Assembly: GCF_003945595.2 (NCBI RefSeq)
Contig: NW_024104428.1
Location: 148,106 to 212,105 of the forward strand
Origin: Pipra filicauda
Lineage: Eukaryota; Chordata; Aves; Passeriformes; Pipridae
Length of the DNA stretch: 64,000 bases
Direction of reading: 5' to 3'
Position 1 is the first letter of the stretch; every line of letters starts with the position of its first letter. A program made the translations under genes and the position numbers. The notes beneath the pieces were generated by a model, which saw only the letters and a list, made by a program, of their open reading frames with translations, searched no databases and had not been told where the DNA came from. Of this stretch, positions 14,015-27,842 are shown one piece after another.

Positions 14015-16364
14015 TTTGCTCTTGGAGGTGCTTCCCCAGTCTTCTCTTCATCTTTGCTCCTACTACGATGCACAAAGCTCTGAAAAACAAGTACATTTTT
14101 GCACAAATCAGAACCAAAGAGACCTGACTCTCTAAAGATCTGTGGCTCCATCTAACAACTGGCTGCTAATGAACAAGGTAATCCCATATTCTCTGTCCTC
14201 CTCCCTGCCAATCTCCCCAACAACACGCTCTCCAGGAACATCTCACCATTTCCTTGAGGTTGAGCTAAGCTTGAAACTGGAAATATATCTGAGACATCTG
14301 ACCTTTTGTCATAATGTGTTAACATCAGCCAGCAGACTGAAAACATGATGTGGAAGCCTCATACATGATGGTGCATATAAACATTGGGATTGCATCAGGT
14401 TCCCGTTGTTATGTGCAAAAAAAATATGTACAAGGTTACTCTGTTGTAATCCAGAAAACTGGACTACAGACTGAAACTGCACATCACTGCTAGCTGGCAT
14501 GACTTTTTAAATAAATCTGACAAAATAGGAATTACTTCTTGATACTTAACTGTTTGAATCTGAAGCCACCTTCAGCACCATGGGTTTCCTGCTGCAGGAA
14601 AAGGAAGTTTCCATCGCTGAGAAATGGAGAGAAAATAAAATGGCTTTTAAAAAGCAATAGAATTCTTTGGTTTCCCAAATCATGATAGTATGACTAAGGG
14701 ACCAATTTCACTCAGGAAAGAGGGCAGGAGCAAGATCTAACTCTTGAATGGCTGTAGTTAGCAGTTTGGAGCAGAAAAAGTCTGAATTTGGAATACTGTC
14801 AATTGCTTGACAGACAACAAAAAAATACACATTCATTAAGACTGAAAGTAAAGGCATGAAATTGCATAGAAAACAGGAAAGAAATTAATTCTTTGGTCAA
14901 CAAGTGTTTCTGAACTAGCTGGAGCAGTTTCTGGAGCAGTTTTGGTCACTAAAAACATAACACACTTTTATCTTCAGCGGATGATGTTTAGTCATGCTGA
15001 ATCTCACTATTTTGAAATTAAAAGAGAAACAGCAACTTGACTTCTAAAGCTTTTAGACAAGTTTCAATGTCATGAAATTTGTTATTATTTAGCTTTTACT
15101 TTTCACATTTGGATCAACAGCCTATAATCAGTTCAACATTCAAAGAGTTCCTCTGCAAAGGCAGACTGCAGACCTTCTTACTTACCTTTCATTTAGTTTT
15201 AATTAAAGCCAACATTTTCAGAGAAATTCATTGATTCCAGTAGTGGAGACTTTTGGAGAACATTCAAAACACAAAACTTATTGTCATCAAAGCTTACAGG
15301 TTTGGGGTTTTTTAAACACCAGGTTTTGTAAATGCTTCCACAAAGAAAGAGCGAGTACAAGTTGACACCGACGAGGTTTTAACATCATCACAATCAAATC
15401 ACAAGTGGTGGACTGAACTGATTACAAAGGCTATCAATCCCAAAAGCTGGGTAGCATTATATCATAATATAATATATATGTGTTTATATCACCTATTAGA
15501 GAAAACTGATCCTTGAAACTGCTTCCAAAACACCTGCATTTCCGTATGAAATTCAGTTTTCTTCTGAAGTAACTTGAAAAATCTTGCAAATATCCTTCCT
15601 GTGAGTTCTATAAGCTGTTACACTTCCTTTAAAACTACACCTCATAGAGACAATATATTAATTACCTTGAATCCAAATGATTGGAATGGCAAAAGGAAAA
15701 TGCTACTGCCATTCCAAAATGCTGAAAAAAATCTCCTTGCAAGTCCTAAATATTGCTAAATGCCCTGTCACTGTTGTAGGCAGTCAGTAAAAATGCCTTG
15801 CCTGACCAGAACACCTGGCTTCAAAGCTCTCTTCTCCAGAGGTAATGTTAAGACCCCTTATTGCTGAAATCCAGGTGGTTTGGTTTTGTGTTGGGTTTTT
15901 TTAATTTCTTCTAGAAATAATATTTTTCCCCATCACAAGATGTATTCTATTTAGAAAGGTGTGCGGCCTCTTCTGCCTTTCTTTCACAATGTTAAATAAA
16001 CATAGTGCTTTCTTTTTCCTTAAAGATGGTAAAACATAAATAATAAATAAAACACCTTTAGGATGAGCAAGACAGTATTTTTCTGAACTTCAGCAGTGTT
16101 AGCAACCTCTGTCAAGGGATGGCCAAATTAATTTCTCAGGGGTCAAAAGTCATGTTTGAGGTATGCAGAATTCATAATAAAGTCTGTGCATGCTCGACAA
16201 ATCACCCCAACAGTACCCACTAATCACTGTTTGCTGAATGCAAATTGAAATCCATTGCCAAATTTCCACCATCATTTGAACCAATGCTTTTGTGGTTGTT
16301 TTATCCACCAGACTCTGCAGAAACCAGCTTTTAAAAACGTGGAAGATGCCAAGTGATAGATGAG

Positions 16365-16378
16365 CCACCAGAGGGAGC
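16365..16378 (+). promoter_or_regulatory. Candidate CTCF-like core, forward
   Basis: CCACCAGAGGGAGC matches 13 of 14 positions of the CTCF core CCASYAGRKGGCRS; the mismatch is A in place of the C at position 12. It sits in otherwise AT-rich intergenic DNA. Binding is inferred, not shown. Confidence 0.3.
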
Positions 16379-19300
16379 GTCTCCAGCTCCACAGATGTGA
16401 TCCAGCCCAACAGAGACCGACCAAGAGAAATGCACTTGAACATTAACACAACTTAATGCAGAAAGTTGCAGCGTTCAAAGTGCAATCCAGGCTTTGTTCT
16501 GACCTTTGTATCCATAACCTGTGTGTGGGAAATCAGATTTCATTTCTTTTTTGGTTTCCTGTAAAAGCAGAAAGATGACTCGTTGCATCACGTGTTTATC
16601 TGTTACTAACACACCTCTTAAATTTTTTAGAAGCAGTGCTACAGTGAATGTTGCTTATTATATCAAAAAGCTATAAACAGCTGAGATTGCCATGGCAACA
16701 TCTTGGCTCCCCAGTTAACATAAATCCTGGGTAACATTCTGACAAATCCCAAAAGAAGACACTTTCAAAGGTAGCAAAGGACAGACTCTTTGCCAAGAGA
16801 GATCTCGGGACAGATGTGCACAAGAAACACCTGGAATGATTACTATGCATGCCCATCCCACTGGTGAAGCAGAGCAATTTAATCTCTGCTGAAGGCTCTG
16901 CTGGCTGACATTTATGACATTACAGCATAAATGTTAAATGCTGCAATTACTTTTTACGCTGTTTTAATTCCTGTGTATTGCTTTCCTTTTCTCTTCTAAT
17001 TCTCATACCTGGAGCTTCATTTTATTTTTAAAGACAGGGCCATCAATGGCATTTTCACAAATGCTTCAGCCATTTGAGCTATTCCCTAGAAAAGTCCTGC
17101 ACCAAATAGCAACTCTGAGTTTATTGGTCTCTCTGCCTTCCGAGAAAACTCCGTATGCACCAGGCAATAATTCCACAATGGGGGTTTAGAGTTTGCTGCT
17201 GTAGCTGAAACTTGATGTTCTACTTTCCAGAGTTTTTGGTTTTGTTACAGTGTAAGACTTCACATAAACTCCTTTAATAGTACTAACAACTATGCATGCT
17301 GCCTGAGGACAGCATGATGGGTGCCCTAAAGAACAGAGACCAACAAGGTTAAAAATTCTGTAGGAAATAAGAAGGTACCTGCATATAAGCTGAAGAGAAC
17401 ATAACAGTACAGGGCAATATGTAAAAAGCCTATTAATACAAGGTTTCTCCAGTCAATGAATAAATTAGAAGGTACAGACCAACATATGTTAGGTTTCTGT
17501 CAAGATCATTGGGAAGATAGTAAAAAATAATCCCTTACCTGTAATAAAAATGAGAGCAATAAAGATGGAGAGTATGAAAGCTCTCAGATCAAAGATTTAT
17601 CCCTGAGAACAGCAATAAAACTAGGTACTGAAATTTAATTATGAAAGGGAAACATCTTGGACAACAAATTTACAGTGAGGTTACAGCACACAAATTAAGA
17701 CACAATTCTTCGTATCCGATAGAATTATCCCTATTCACCATAAATCAATAGAAGATGAAACTCATGCAAAGGCCCAGCAAAGCTAAACAGAAATATACTG
17801 CTGCCTTCCTGGGGTTACAAAGGAATTCCTTAACTCAGAAACTTTCCTTTAGATTTAGAGGAAAAGGAACAGCTGAACTATTTTTCTCCTAAAGTGCCCT
17901 CAAACAGTAAAAGAGTGGATGTGAGAGAACTGCTTCTTCCCTTTTCAAAAAGTCAGGTTAAAGAAAAGAACCATGACATAAGAAGCAAGGACACCACAAA
18001 AACCAACATACAAAATATGCTGGGAGCTGCAAAGGTTTGGGGTGGGTTTTTTTTTTAGATTTTAGAAATGGTGTTTCTTTTTCTGAAGCTTTCCCTCTAA
18101 CCTTTAGGTTTTTATTCCATGAATAGCATAATCAAGAAGTGATGGATTTTAGAATTCTGCATGAAAATTTGGATCACATTCACATCAATGGCATTCTTAG
18201 GGACTCTAAATTACAATGATGTGCATGCTGAAGGAAAACCAAGGCTTTCTGGAAAACTTCTAAGAATGCAAAGGCCTGTTGCTGCTCCCTGTTGACTTAA
18301 GGGGAAAATTCTACTAACTTTCACTGTGTCTTTGAAATCAGACCTAAAATGAAGAATAATTTGTTCATATATTACTGATGATTTCCAGCAGCTTAAAACC
18401 AATCAAACACAGAAAAAAAAATTATGCTTTTATATTAAACCCTACCTAAGCAAAGCATTGGTGAAAAAGGGCTAACAAATCTTAGCTTAATAAAGCAGGT
18501 ATTTATTAATAGGTTCTGATTTTGCAACCTTCCCTTGCACATAACCCAGCCTGAATAAAGCTTAAGTACTTCATGAAATCAGACTGGATTTGAACATATG
18601 CTTAACTAGCATGTTGACACAGGCCTTGGGGATGTCTAAACAGGATTTATTATGGAACAATGTATTCATTTAGCATCTGCTGAAGAAAGATTTCTGTCTG
18701 TCGTGGAATACACCTCATTATGATACAGGAGAGGCTTTGGATGGTGTGCTGGTTGCTGTCCCTCCATTCACATCCCTGCTGGATTTCCATATGATTAAGT
18801 TTTCATGTTAAACTGTTCCCTAATCTGGTTTAAAGTAATGTAGTGTGAGTGGACAGCAAGCCAGTGACCTAAGTCCTCAGTGAGGTGGGGCAAGGAAAGC
18901 AGAGCAGCTGTGCAGGATTTAACTGCATCACAACAGACTCATTTTTAGCTACTTTTTATGTTCTATAATTATCCCTTGCACTATCATTCTAATTACCCAG
19001 ATAGATGTCCTCAGTTGACAAGCACTTATAATCATAGAGCTTAATTAAAACATAACTGAAATACCTGTGGTGATAAAAATACCTCTGGGGGAAAAGAAAA
19101 AAGCCTTGAGTGTAAAGGAAGTTCACTTTACCTTTGCTACTAAGCCCTATGACTGCTTTTTGCACCCTCACAGCAGTTTGTCTTGGTGATTTGCAAGCTA
19201 AGCATATATTTGTACTCAGTCACCACAAGGAATTTGTAATGATACTGTTATTCTCTTATGAGAAAATAGAACACGGGTCCAAATTTCACTCATATTTTAT

Positions 19301-20288
19301 TTAGTCACATACATTTGTGCATAATAAGTCAACAACTGGTGAAACCAACCAATTCAGTGGTGGTATTTTAGAGATGCTTTGCACATGTTGCATAATGACC
19401 ATCCAGGGAAGACAACTGTGGCCAAGTTAGCCTTGGGCTCTCCAAAGTGTTCAGGCTGATAGACATCTTTATAGCATGGCTGGCTTTTAGGCTACATACT
19501 AAGAGCCATTAACACCTTTCAGGATAAAATAATAAAGAGTGAAACTCAAAAGCAACCTTTGTATTTTCCCTAGCTAGATGTCCACATTGCTCAGCATTCA
19601 TCCCTTCAGAAATATGTAATGCTTCCTTTGAACTCTACATTGCTCTTTCTTTCCCTGTGACTTTATTTTTCTTTTCTCTGTGTCCAGGCAGCTCTTATTC
19701 CTGACACGTTCTCAGTAATGTCTCATTCTGAAAATCTAATTGGGAATTCAGATAATAAAGAAGAAGGTAGCTGTTGGAAGTCATAATTTTCATCAGTTGA
19801 TGGGGTTTTCTATAGATCCTGAGGATGTACCTTAAAGTTAGAGAATACAGAGAAAACCTGCTATAAATCTGAGAAAAGAGAAAGATAGAGTTTCCAGAAA
19901 TCAGTACAGTATACTTTTTATGCAATTTACCTTGTTAAATCAATTTTCAAACTGCATTTTAGCTCTTCGCTGTTGTATGCATCTGTTAAACTGAGACGAT
20001 CACATGTGGTGCCTTTTCTACTTATCATTCAAATTCAGGATTGACTTGGAAACCCCTTGAAAATCGAGTCATTTAATACACTAGCAGGTTAAATGATGAA
20101 TATGTATCCTTATAATTCGTTTCATTGCACATGTAGGCATGCACAACTTTTAAGCACAATTATAAGACGTTAGGAATTTAAATGAAATATTAATTAGAAT
20201 GAGATTACTGAATTTACCAGCAGAGAGACCTGGACAACAGTTTGCATTAAGATTTGTTTGTAAGCCACAAGAGAAAAGGAGACTGATG

Positions 20289-20302
20289 GTGCCATCTGTT
20301 GG
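20289..20302 (-). promoter_or_regulatory. Candidate CTCF-like core, reverse
   Basis: The minus strand reads CCAACAGATGGCAC, 13 of 14 matches to the CTCF core, with A instead of C/G at position 4. It points toward the forward motif at 16365, so the two would be convergent if both are bound. Motif evidence only. Confidence 0.28.
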
Positions 20303-20552
20303 TCAACTTAAAATGGACATCATTTAACAGAACTTTGTGATCTGAAGTGTTGCCTCCTACACTGAAAATAACACCAGCAAGGTTAACCACCTGAATAGTC
20401 ATAATAGTGACCTACAGTGTCTTCAATTCACAGCCTCAACACCCCAGTACAGAGTCTGGCATGGAAGTTCTGCTCAAACACACACAGTTGACCTTAAGAG
20501 ACTTTTAACAGTGGGGTTTTTTTGATTGATACACCATGTAGAGTACATACTG

Positions 20553-20580
20553 TATATATATATATATATATACACACACA
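20553..20580. repeat. (TA)n/(CA)n microsatellite
   Basis: About nine TA units run directly into about five CA units. Compound dinucleotide repeat, likely length-variable. Confidence 0.9.
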
Positions 20581-22131
20581 TATAGCACATACTGGAAGGT
20601 AGTTTTTCAGAGTGGCTTCATTACTGCTTTTAGGTGGAGCAGAAGGGCACCTAACCATGCTCCAGTCTTCCCTGTACGTGTTCAGACAGTGGAATGGTGC
20701 ACAAGAACTAGATTGCTGCTGGCCAGGTGCTCCAGGCACAGGCTTAACACACTCCAGTGGCTAAGGGGGAAAACAATGTCCGAACTAATGAGCAATCCAT
20801 ACAACCACAAAGTCCTCCAGCTTGTTCCCAGCTTGCACGATGCAACAGACCTGTTCCCAAACTACTGAGAGCTCACATAACATTCCAAAGTTCTTATGCT
20901 GTGTAAAAAGTCAGATGGCACCTAGGTCATTACAGCTGGACTCTGACAGGCCATGGTAGCACACATGGAAATGTTCATGTTTTGGCTGTTTGCTTCACAC
21001 AACATTTTCCTGTCTCACTTTTCACACATGCCATTACCTCCTGTGCCCCATCTCTCTTCACTTCCACACACACTGAGGAACATATTGGCTCTTGCAGGAA
21101 ATAGTTTTCTTCTCCTTTGAACAGTTTTGCTGACCAGCTTCTCCCCAGTCACGTTTTTGGCCTTTGCTCCCTACCAAGCAGGTGTTTTCTTTGTAATGAA
21201 GTAGGGGGAATTTGGGGCAATGGAATGGGCTGTCATGAGGCTGGCAAGGCACATTCACATTCCAAATAAAGGTTTGTAATCCTTGCATGGGAGAAAGATG
21301 TGAAGAGCTTGGTCAGCAAAGGAACCCTCAAATCCAATCATCCACAGAGGCTGTTGGCACATTGTCATAGACCTCATGTCTCACAGACAGGCAACCACAA
21401 CCTGACTGCATTTCAGAATGTCACACAAGAAAGACCATTTAATTGGCCATGAAAGCATCATGTCTATGCACAGACTCATAAACCTAGGGGGCCAGGAGGT
21501 ACGTGACATCTCCAACAACTCTCCAAGCACTGAAATGGTGCAAGTGATCCTATCCCTGTTTCCAGTAAAAATATAGGAGGGTCTTTTCAGCCCATGATAC
21601 ACCTGCCTTATGACAAAGTGGTTAGCTACTGACCACAGGGAATGGTGGCTCACAACACTCCAGTCTTTTAAATACAGGAAAAGATCCATGAAATGGCATC
21701 TTATGATGCTCCAGCTCTGGTTCCAGCTCAGAGGAGACAGCATTGACTGTGCTCTTTTTCCTGAAGTTCTGCACACACTGCTGTTTTCCACATCCCCTGG
21801 ACTGAGTACATTGCATAGGCCCACAACATCCTGCCAGCTGAGGACATCAACCCAAGCTCTTAGCAAGGACTTCCAGACTGTCAGTATCCATCAGAATCAT
21901 GACATCTAGGATGGAGAGGTGGGGAATCTTCCCAGATTAATTGCCAAAGCCTCAGAGGTAATTCTCCAGGCAGCACATCCATTTGCCCGATGACAAGGCT
22001 CAGCATGAGAGGGTGGCTGAGCAGCAGGCACCACAGTGCTCTTTGCAAAGAGGCAGGGACAGAAGGACAGCAAGAACACAAGGAAGAACAAAAATAAAAT
22101 TTGCTTTGCACGGGCATACCACCCATATGCA

Positions 22132-22149
22132 CATATATATATATATATA
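22132..22149. repeat. (AT)n microsatellite
   Basis: About nine AT units at the edge of the open block at 21.0-22.1 kb. Confidence 0.85.
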
Positions 22150-25100
22150 ATTACAGGCAAATGTCACTGCTCTGTGAATTCTCACATGGGATTTAAGAGA
22201 TTAAATAGCTAATGAATATGCCGGCAGCAAGTAGGATTAGGAGTAGGCTTAGACAAGATGCTGGGCAACAGCATGAGATGAGGACCAAGTGAGGGTCTTT
22301 TAAAGATTTAATGTCAAGGGCATCACTTTTGAAATGCATTGACATATTTAGATTTACCAGTGGTCTCTTCTCTCAATTTCCATTCACAGCTAATTGATCA
22401 CGAGCTGGGAGTGGGGAGGCGGGTGGTAATTTATAGGGGAGCTAAACAGATGTTAATAGATTAATAGATTATAAATTTCATGTCCATTCACAAAAAAAAA
22501 AACCCTGATTTCTCCTTAAAAGCAATAACATTTCAGTGATTACTAGCATACTTGTCTATATATATCTCCCTCGCAGGGAGAGGAGCAGGAAACCACTCTG
22601 CAAAGTTCCTCTTTGTTGCACATATTTTGAGTTGAGAATTAAAAACACTGGGATATTTTAGAGTTATTTACTTCATACACTTACAATCTCTTCCACAATA
22701 AACTGTCAGTGTACTTACTCTATCGTGACAAAGTGCAAGAGAGTACAACAGCACGTTACACTCCATAACAGCTTTCGGTAAAATCATTAAAAGATATAAA
22801 TTACTGTAAAAATATTTTCATAGTTTCACCAAATTCGATTTGTTCTCAATAAGAATGTGAGATTTCACATTTGCCACAGCAAATGTTACTAGATATTTTT
22901 TTTCTTTTTCCAACTTATTCAAATAAGTAGCAGCATAATTGGAGGGAAGGAGGAGAGGGAGAGGGTCAGGGAAGGGAAGAGAAGGAGCTTTAGGCAATTG
23001 ATTTTTCCAAAGTGTTTGCAGAGATAATTGGAAAACATATTGAAAATTCTGCCAATCACCTTAACAGATAAAGAAATCACAGGAGATACTCCTGTGGAAC
23101 ACCAGGAAAGAACTTCATTGTATTTGTTTCCATTCAAAACAAATTTCAGGCTCCACTAAAATTTCCTTACACTCCATTAAACTCCATGTCTGCTCCCAAT
23201 CATTCTTCTGTATCTGCTAATTATTACAACAGATTTTTTTTCTTCTATTGTACAGGAAAAAATTAAAACATAACCACAAGTTGCCCTGAATGAAAGCACT
23301 TCAAGGACTCTGCAGAATGAAAACTTCCCTGATGTAGACAAAAATAACCGTAGCAAGAAAAAATCAGTAGTAAAAAGAGATGTCTGCAATATTTCACACA
23401 TTTCTTTACAATTTTCCCTTGGATCTCTGGTGTAAGACTGTTTCAAAATCTTTCTTCACTTTGTTCACTGTGTCAAGATCTTCACTTTCTCACTGCCTAC
23501 AGGACACTTTCCACCAACTACAGAACCACTCTCTTTTTCTTGCATCTCTCCATATACTGGAACCAGGGATATGAGATTCAAATGATGTTACAGATACTAT
23601 CACAGTATTTGGCATTGATTAGAAATGATGGAAATTTTTTCTTTTTAAGCTTCACACATAGAAAAAAAATTTGAATTAAGAAAAACTAGTATGTTATACA
23701 CCTGTTCAATAAAATAATTGAGCACTCTATCTTTTACCTGTTCACTGCTTTTGCCACAGAGTTTGCCTTCACTTGCCATTTGGAATTCACCAGCTGATAT
23801 ATTTGGATTAGTCTTCTCTGGCTAAGTAGCAAAAAGCAGGAATAAACATCACAAAGGAATAGATCTTCCACCATTACTGGCATGTTTTCCAAAACAAATA
23901 TTATAGAAAACAGGGAAGAAAATGGATGATTTGCTGGTTGCACCCAGCTCAAACAGTAGGAATCAAATCCAGCAAAGTGGCAACATAGAAATTTGCATAG
24001 AATAATTACTAATTTTCAGAAGAGCAAATGGCTCACTATGTGTGTAGCAGAGTCCTGACTTAAAAGATAGTTTCCCCTAAGCCCTGCTGACAGTTAACCC
24101 GAGCCATATTCATCAGTAAAAGCAAACCATGGCACATCCTGCTCTTTATTCAGCTCCTGTAATCCTGGCTCAAGCCTTTGGTGCACATCAGCAAGAGGAG
24201 TGCATTGATATGCCAGACTGACATTGGCTGTGCAGGAAAACGTTGCACTGAGCTGTCACTCTTCACACACAGAAGTGAAGCACAAGATTTACCACTGCCA
24301 TTTTCAGTGAACTTGTAGAGCCACCACAACAGCGGGTAGTTTGATATTTTGACTTATTCTTATCTAGGAAATTCATATTAAACCCATTTTGCATATCTAA
24401 GTCTTCATTGAAACGGTGCTGGGGAAAACTGCAGACCAAAACAGGGCTCCAGTTTCTGATAACTGAAAATGCCTGGTTAGGGATGTTATCCAGGATCACA
24501 AAAGTTATCAAGGATCACACAAAACCATGGCAAATAACAGGCTATGTGGGGTTTTTTTCTGACAATAGCACACCAAAACTCTGCAGACTAACACATTTTT
24601 GAGCTCAGACAGATGCTGTTTGGCTACCAAAGAACAAAATGGCAGAAGCACACATATGTAAGAAGAGACTCACAGAATCCAATCCTCCCTCTCCAGTGGC
24701 AGTTTGAATGCCATCAGCTCAGTTTAAATTTTAATTAGATTTTACTGTAACAAGTACCTTAGATTGTGCTACAGCTTGCATACATGAGTGCTGCTGCCAA
24801 GACTGCTAATAAAATATTATGTCTTTTTGCAATTTAGATAATCACAAATCTGCCTTTTCTTTCAGCCAAAAACCATTCTTGAAATTCAGAATGAAAGGTT
24901 GTTTTAAGTTGATGAAATAGTCAAGATAATTGCAGCTTATTTCTCTCAGAGGTGATAAAAAAGATACAATGACCATCCCTCACCCACAAAATCCTATTTA
25001 TTATTGCTTGGGACATTTGCACAAATTCTGGAATGCAGCTTTATGATGCTATTTTTTTACCATGCTGTTGCATCCTCTTTCACACAGTGCTTTGAAACAT

Positions 25101-26301
25101 TTTCATGTTAGACCCTTTTGTCTTCTACATAGAATATTTATGGAAGATTTTTACTGCTAGTCATGAATTAATTAATAATGGTAAACTGTAATATCAAGAG
25201 CCAAAAAACCAGCCCCCACAAAATACCACCTTCTCAAAGAAGTTAATGACATTGCTTTGTACAAGACACCAACATATCAGAGATGATATTTCTATTCTAA
25301 AAGAGATTGCTTAGAATATCTATGTGGGGTTTTTTATACATTCAGGTTCTTCAAGGTGATGATACACTCTATAAAGGACATCTAAATAAAATAAGGAATT
25401 AATTTGGGTGTGTTACCCAGTCATAAAACTCATGCCTTTCCTTATGGCAAGGAGAAACTTTGTTTCTGCTGCATGTATCTGCATTGGAGCAGGTTTGGTT
25501 CTGCAAATTTCCTGAAGTTGCCACTCTTCACATTCCATACAGATCCTCTATATAAAGACAACAGTTTCCAGATAGTGTTGGCTACTTCTATGTCTTTCCT
25601 TCAAAGCAGACATTTTAGTTGCCCACTAAATGCTGACATGATATACTTTTCTTTCAGATATTTAGGACATTTACATCTAGTTGCAAACAGTCATATAGCA
25701 ATTGCTTGATGCAGCTTATATCAACATTAAGGAAATTTTGTATGCTAATGAAGAGGGGTTTTTGGAAATATAATCAGTTGCAAATGTAAGATGACATCAC
25801 AGTACAAAACAGTGATTAACTGGTCAAATTTAAAACTATATATATAAGTTTAAAGACTAAATTTTTTTCAAATATTATTAAATTATTATAACAAAATAGT
25901 TTATTTGGGGTTGTTTGATTTGGGGGGGTTGGGTTTTTCTGTTTTTGCTGTTTGGTTGTTTAGGTTTACTTATTACTAAAACTTTTCTGGAGCTGAGTTA
26001 ATGCCTAAGGTGAAATAAAATTCTAAAGATGTTCTTACATCTTCCTGACCAAAAGACAAAATCAAAGGAACCAGAAAGTTGGAGTATTGTGACCTCCTAT
26101 ATGTTTTTGAGCTGGAGCCATCAGTAGCATCATCCTATGACACCTCTGAGCCAGAGAAAATACAACAGTGGTACTTTAACCAAAACAGTACTGAAAGAAG
26201 TGCTCTTCCACCTCCTGAAAGATCTTGAATCAGAAAAATATATACTTGTTCTAAACATGGATGTTTCAATAGTGAAATAGAGTTTCTAAAAGCACAAAAG
26301 A

Positions 26302-26322
26302 TTTATTTATTTATTTATTTAT
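26302..26322. repeat. (TTTA)n microsatellite
   Basis: Five TTTA units in intergenic DNA. Confidence 0.9.
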
Positions 26323-26964
26323 CAGCATTTTATATTTATTTTTATGCAAATTGAAGTTCTGTTAAAGCCTAAAATGCTAGTACATTGTCCTGGCCCAGAC
26401 CACATTGTTCAGACTATGTTCCCTGAGACAGAGATGTGAACTGATCTTGTTAAAAAACAAAAAAGGCAGTGGAATTTAGTTTGAATGCAAGTGTGTTAAT
26501 CCTACCTGGTTGGTTCTTTCAGTATGAGACTCTCAGGAACTCTTTTTAAGCAATGAAGTTCAAACACTTCTGCTAGGTTTGCAGGCTGGAATTAAGATCA
26601 CTACCTTTTCCCATTGCTGCACTCTATTAGTGATAGAAGTGGATTCACTAATATTTAAATAGAAATCTCTTTGTTAATTCATAATCTGATTTAGTTGCAT
26701 TTCATATACTCCCACAGAGTAGAGAACAGTTTGGATTTATTTTACTTTAGTGACAGTATTGCTTCAGATACACAGTTTTTGTACTAATATGAACAGGAAC
26801 ATTTTAGCCTTTGTCAGTGCTTTGCTGAGGTGATTATTAATTTTTATAAGCACACTTGGGGCTGATAGACGTCTGTCTACACAGATCTGCTTTTCTTTAG
26901 TGGGATGGAAAACACTAAGAATTACCTGGCATTTGGAACTGTCCCACACGGCACCTGTGCCTGT

Positions 26965-27842
26965 AAACTGGAGAGACATGAATTGGACAGATGGATTCCT
27001 GCACAGACAAGGAGCTGGGGGGATGGTTGCACTCAGAGTTGCAGCCAAGAGGTTGATGGAACCCCATGAAGTTCAACAAGGCCAAATACGTGGTCCTGCA
27101 TCGAGGTTGGGGCAATCCCAAGCACAGCAGAGTCTTGGTGGGGAGCAGCCCTGAGGAGGAAGGTTTGGGAGTCCTAGTTGACAAGAAGCTCAGCATGAGC
27201 CAGCATTGAGCTCATGGGCTTTCAGCCCAGAGAGCCAAGAGCATCCTGGGCTGCATCAAGAGAAGGGCCCAGCAGGTTGAGAGAGGTGATTCTCCCATTC
27301 CACTCTGTTCTCGTGAGATCCCGCCTGCAGTGCTGCATCCAGCTCTGGGCCCTCAACGTGAGGGGAATGTGGACCCGCTGGAGTGAGCCCAGCGGAGGGC
27401 CAAGAAGATGATTGGAGGGCTAAAGTATCTCTCCTATTAGGAAAGGCCGAGGGAGAGTTGGGGTTGTTCTGCCTGGAGAAGAGAAGGCTCCAGGGAGACC
27501 AACTGGCAGCCTTCCAGTACCTAAAGGGTGCCTGCAAGAGAGCTGGAGAGGGACTTTTCCCAAGGGCATGTAGTTATAGGACAAGGAAGAATGGCTTTAA
27601 GCTGAAACAGGGCAGGTTTAGATCAGACACTGGGAAGGAATCCTTTACTGTGGGAGTGGTGAGACACCAGAACAGGTTGCCCAGAGAAGCTGTGGATGCT
27701 TCGTGCCTGGAACTGTTCAAGGCCAGGTTGGATGGAGCTTTGAGCAGCCTGTCGTAGTGGAAGATGTTCCTGTCCATGAAAGGGGGATTGGAACCAGAGG
27801 ATCTTTAAGATCCCTTCAAGAATAAACCATTCTGTGATTCTA
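26965..27842 (+). mobile_element. CR1 LINE, 5'-truncated, plus-strand, about 0.88 kb
   Basis: Plus-strand CR1 3' portion, starting around GAGAGACATGAATTGGACAG and ending at 27842 in CCATTCTGTGATTCTA, a single degenerate CR1 tail unit. The RT C-terminal region is recognisable in pieces: TTCAACAAGGCC near 27071, GAGCCAGCATTGAGCTCATG near 27195, TGCCTGGAGAAGAGAAGGCT near 27470, and ACAGGTTGCCCAGAGAAGCT near 27673. Reading frame shifts at least twice, so no functional protein remains. It is inserted in the opposite orientation to the two copies at 7.6 and 10.8 kb. Confidence 0.94.

Larger units (their letters stand above)
11273..26964. other. Long intergenic segment, no gene recognised
   Basis: About 15.7 kb of AT-rich DNA without a recognisable exon. 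Items seen are a short (TC)n at about 11957-11972, a (TA)n followed by (CA)n at 20553-20580, an (AT)n at 22132-22149, and a (TTTA)n at 26302-26322. Candidate CTCF-like motifs are listed separately. The block at about 21,040-22,130 is less AT-rich and open over 161 codons on minus; it is described as a finding. Confidence 0.6.
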
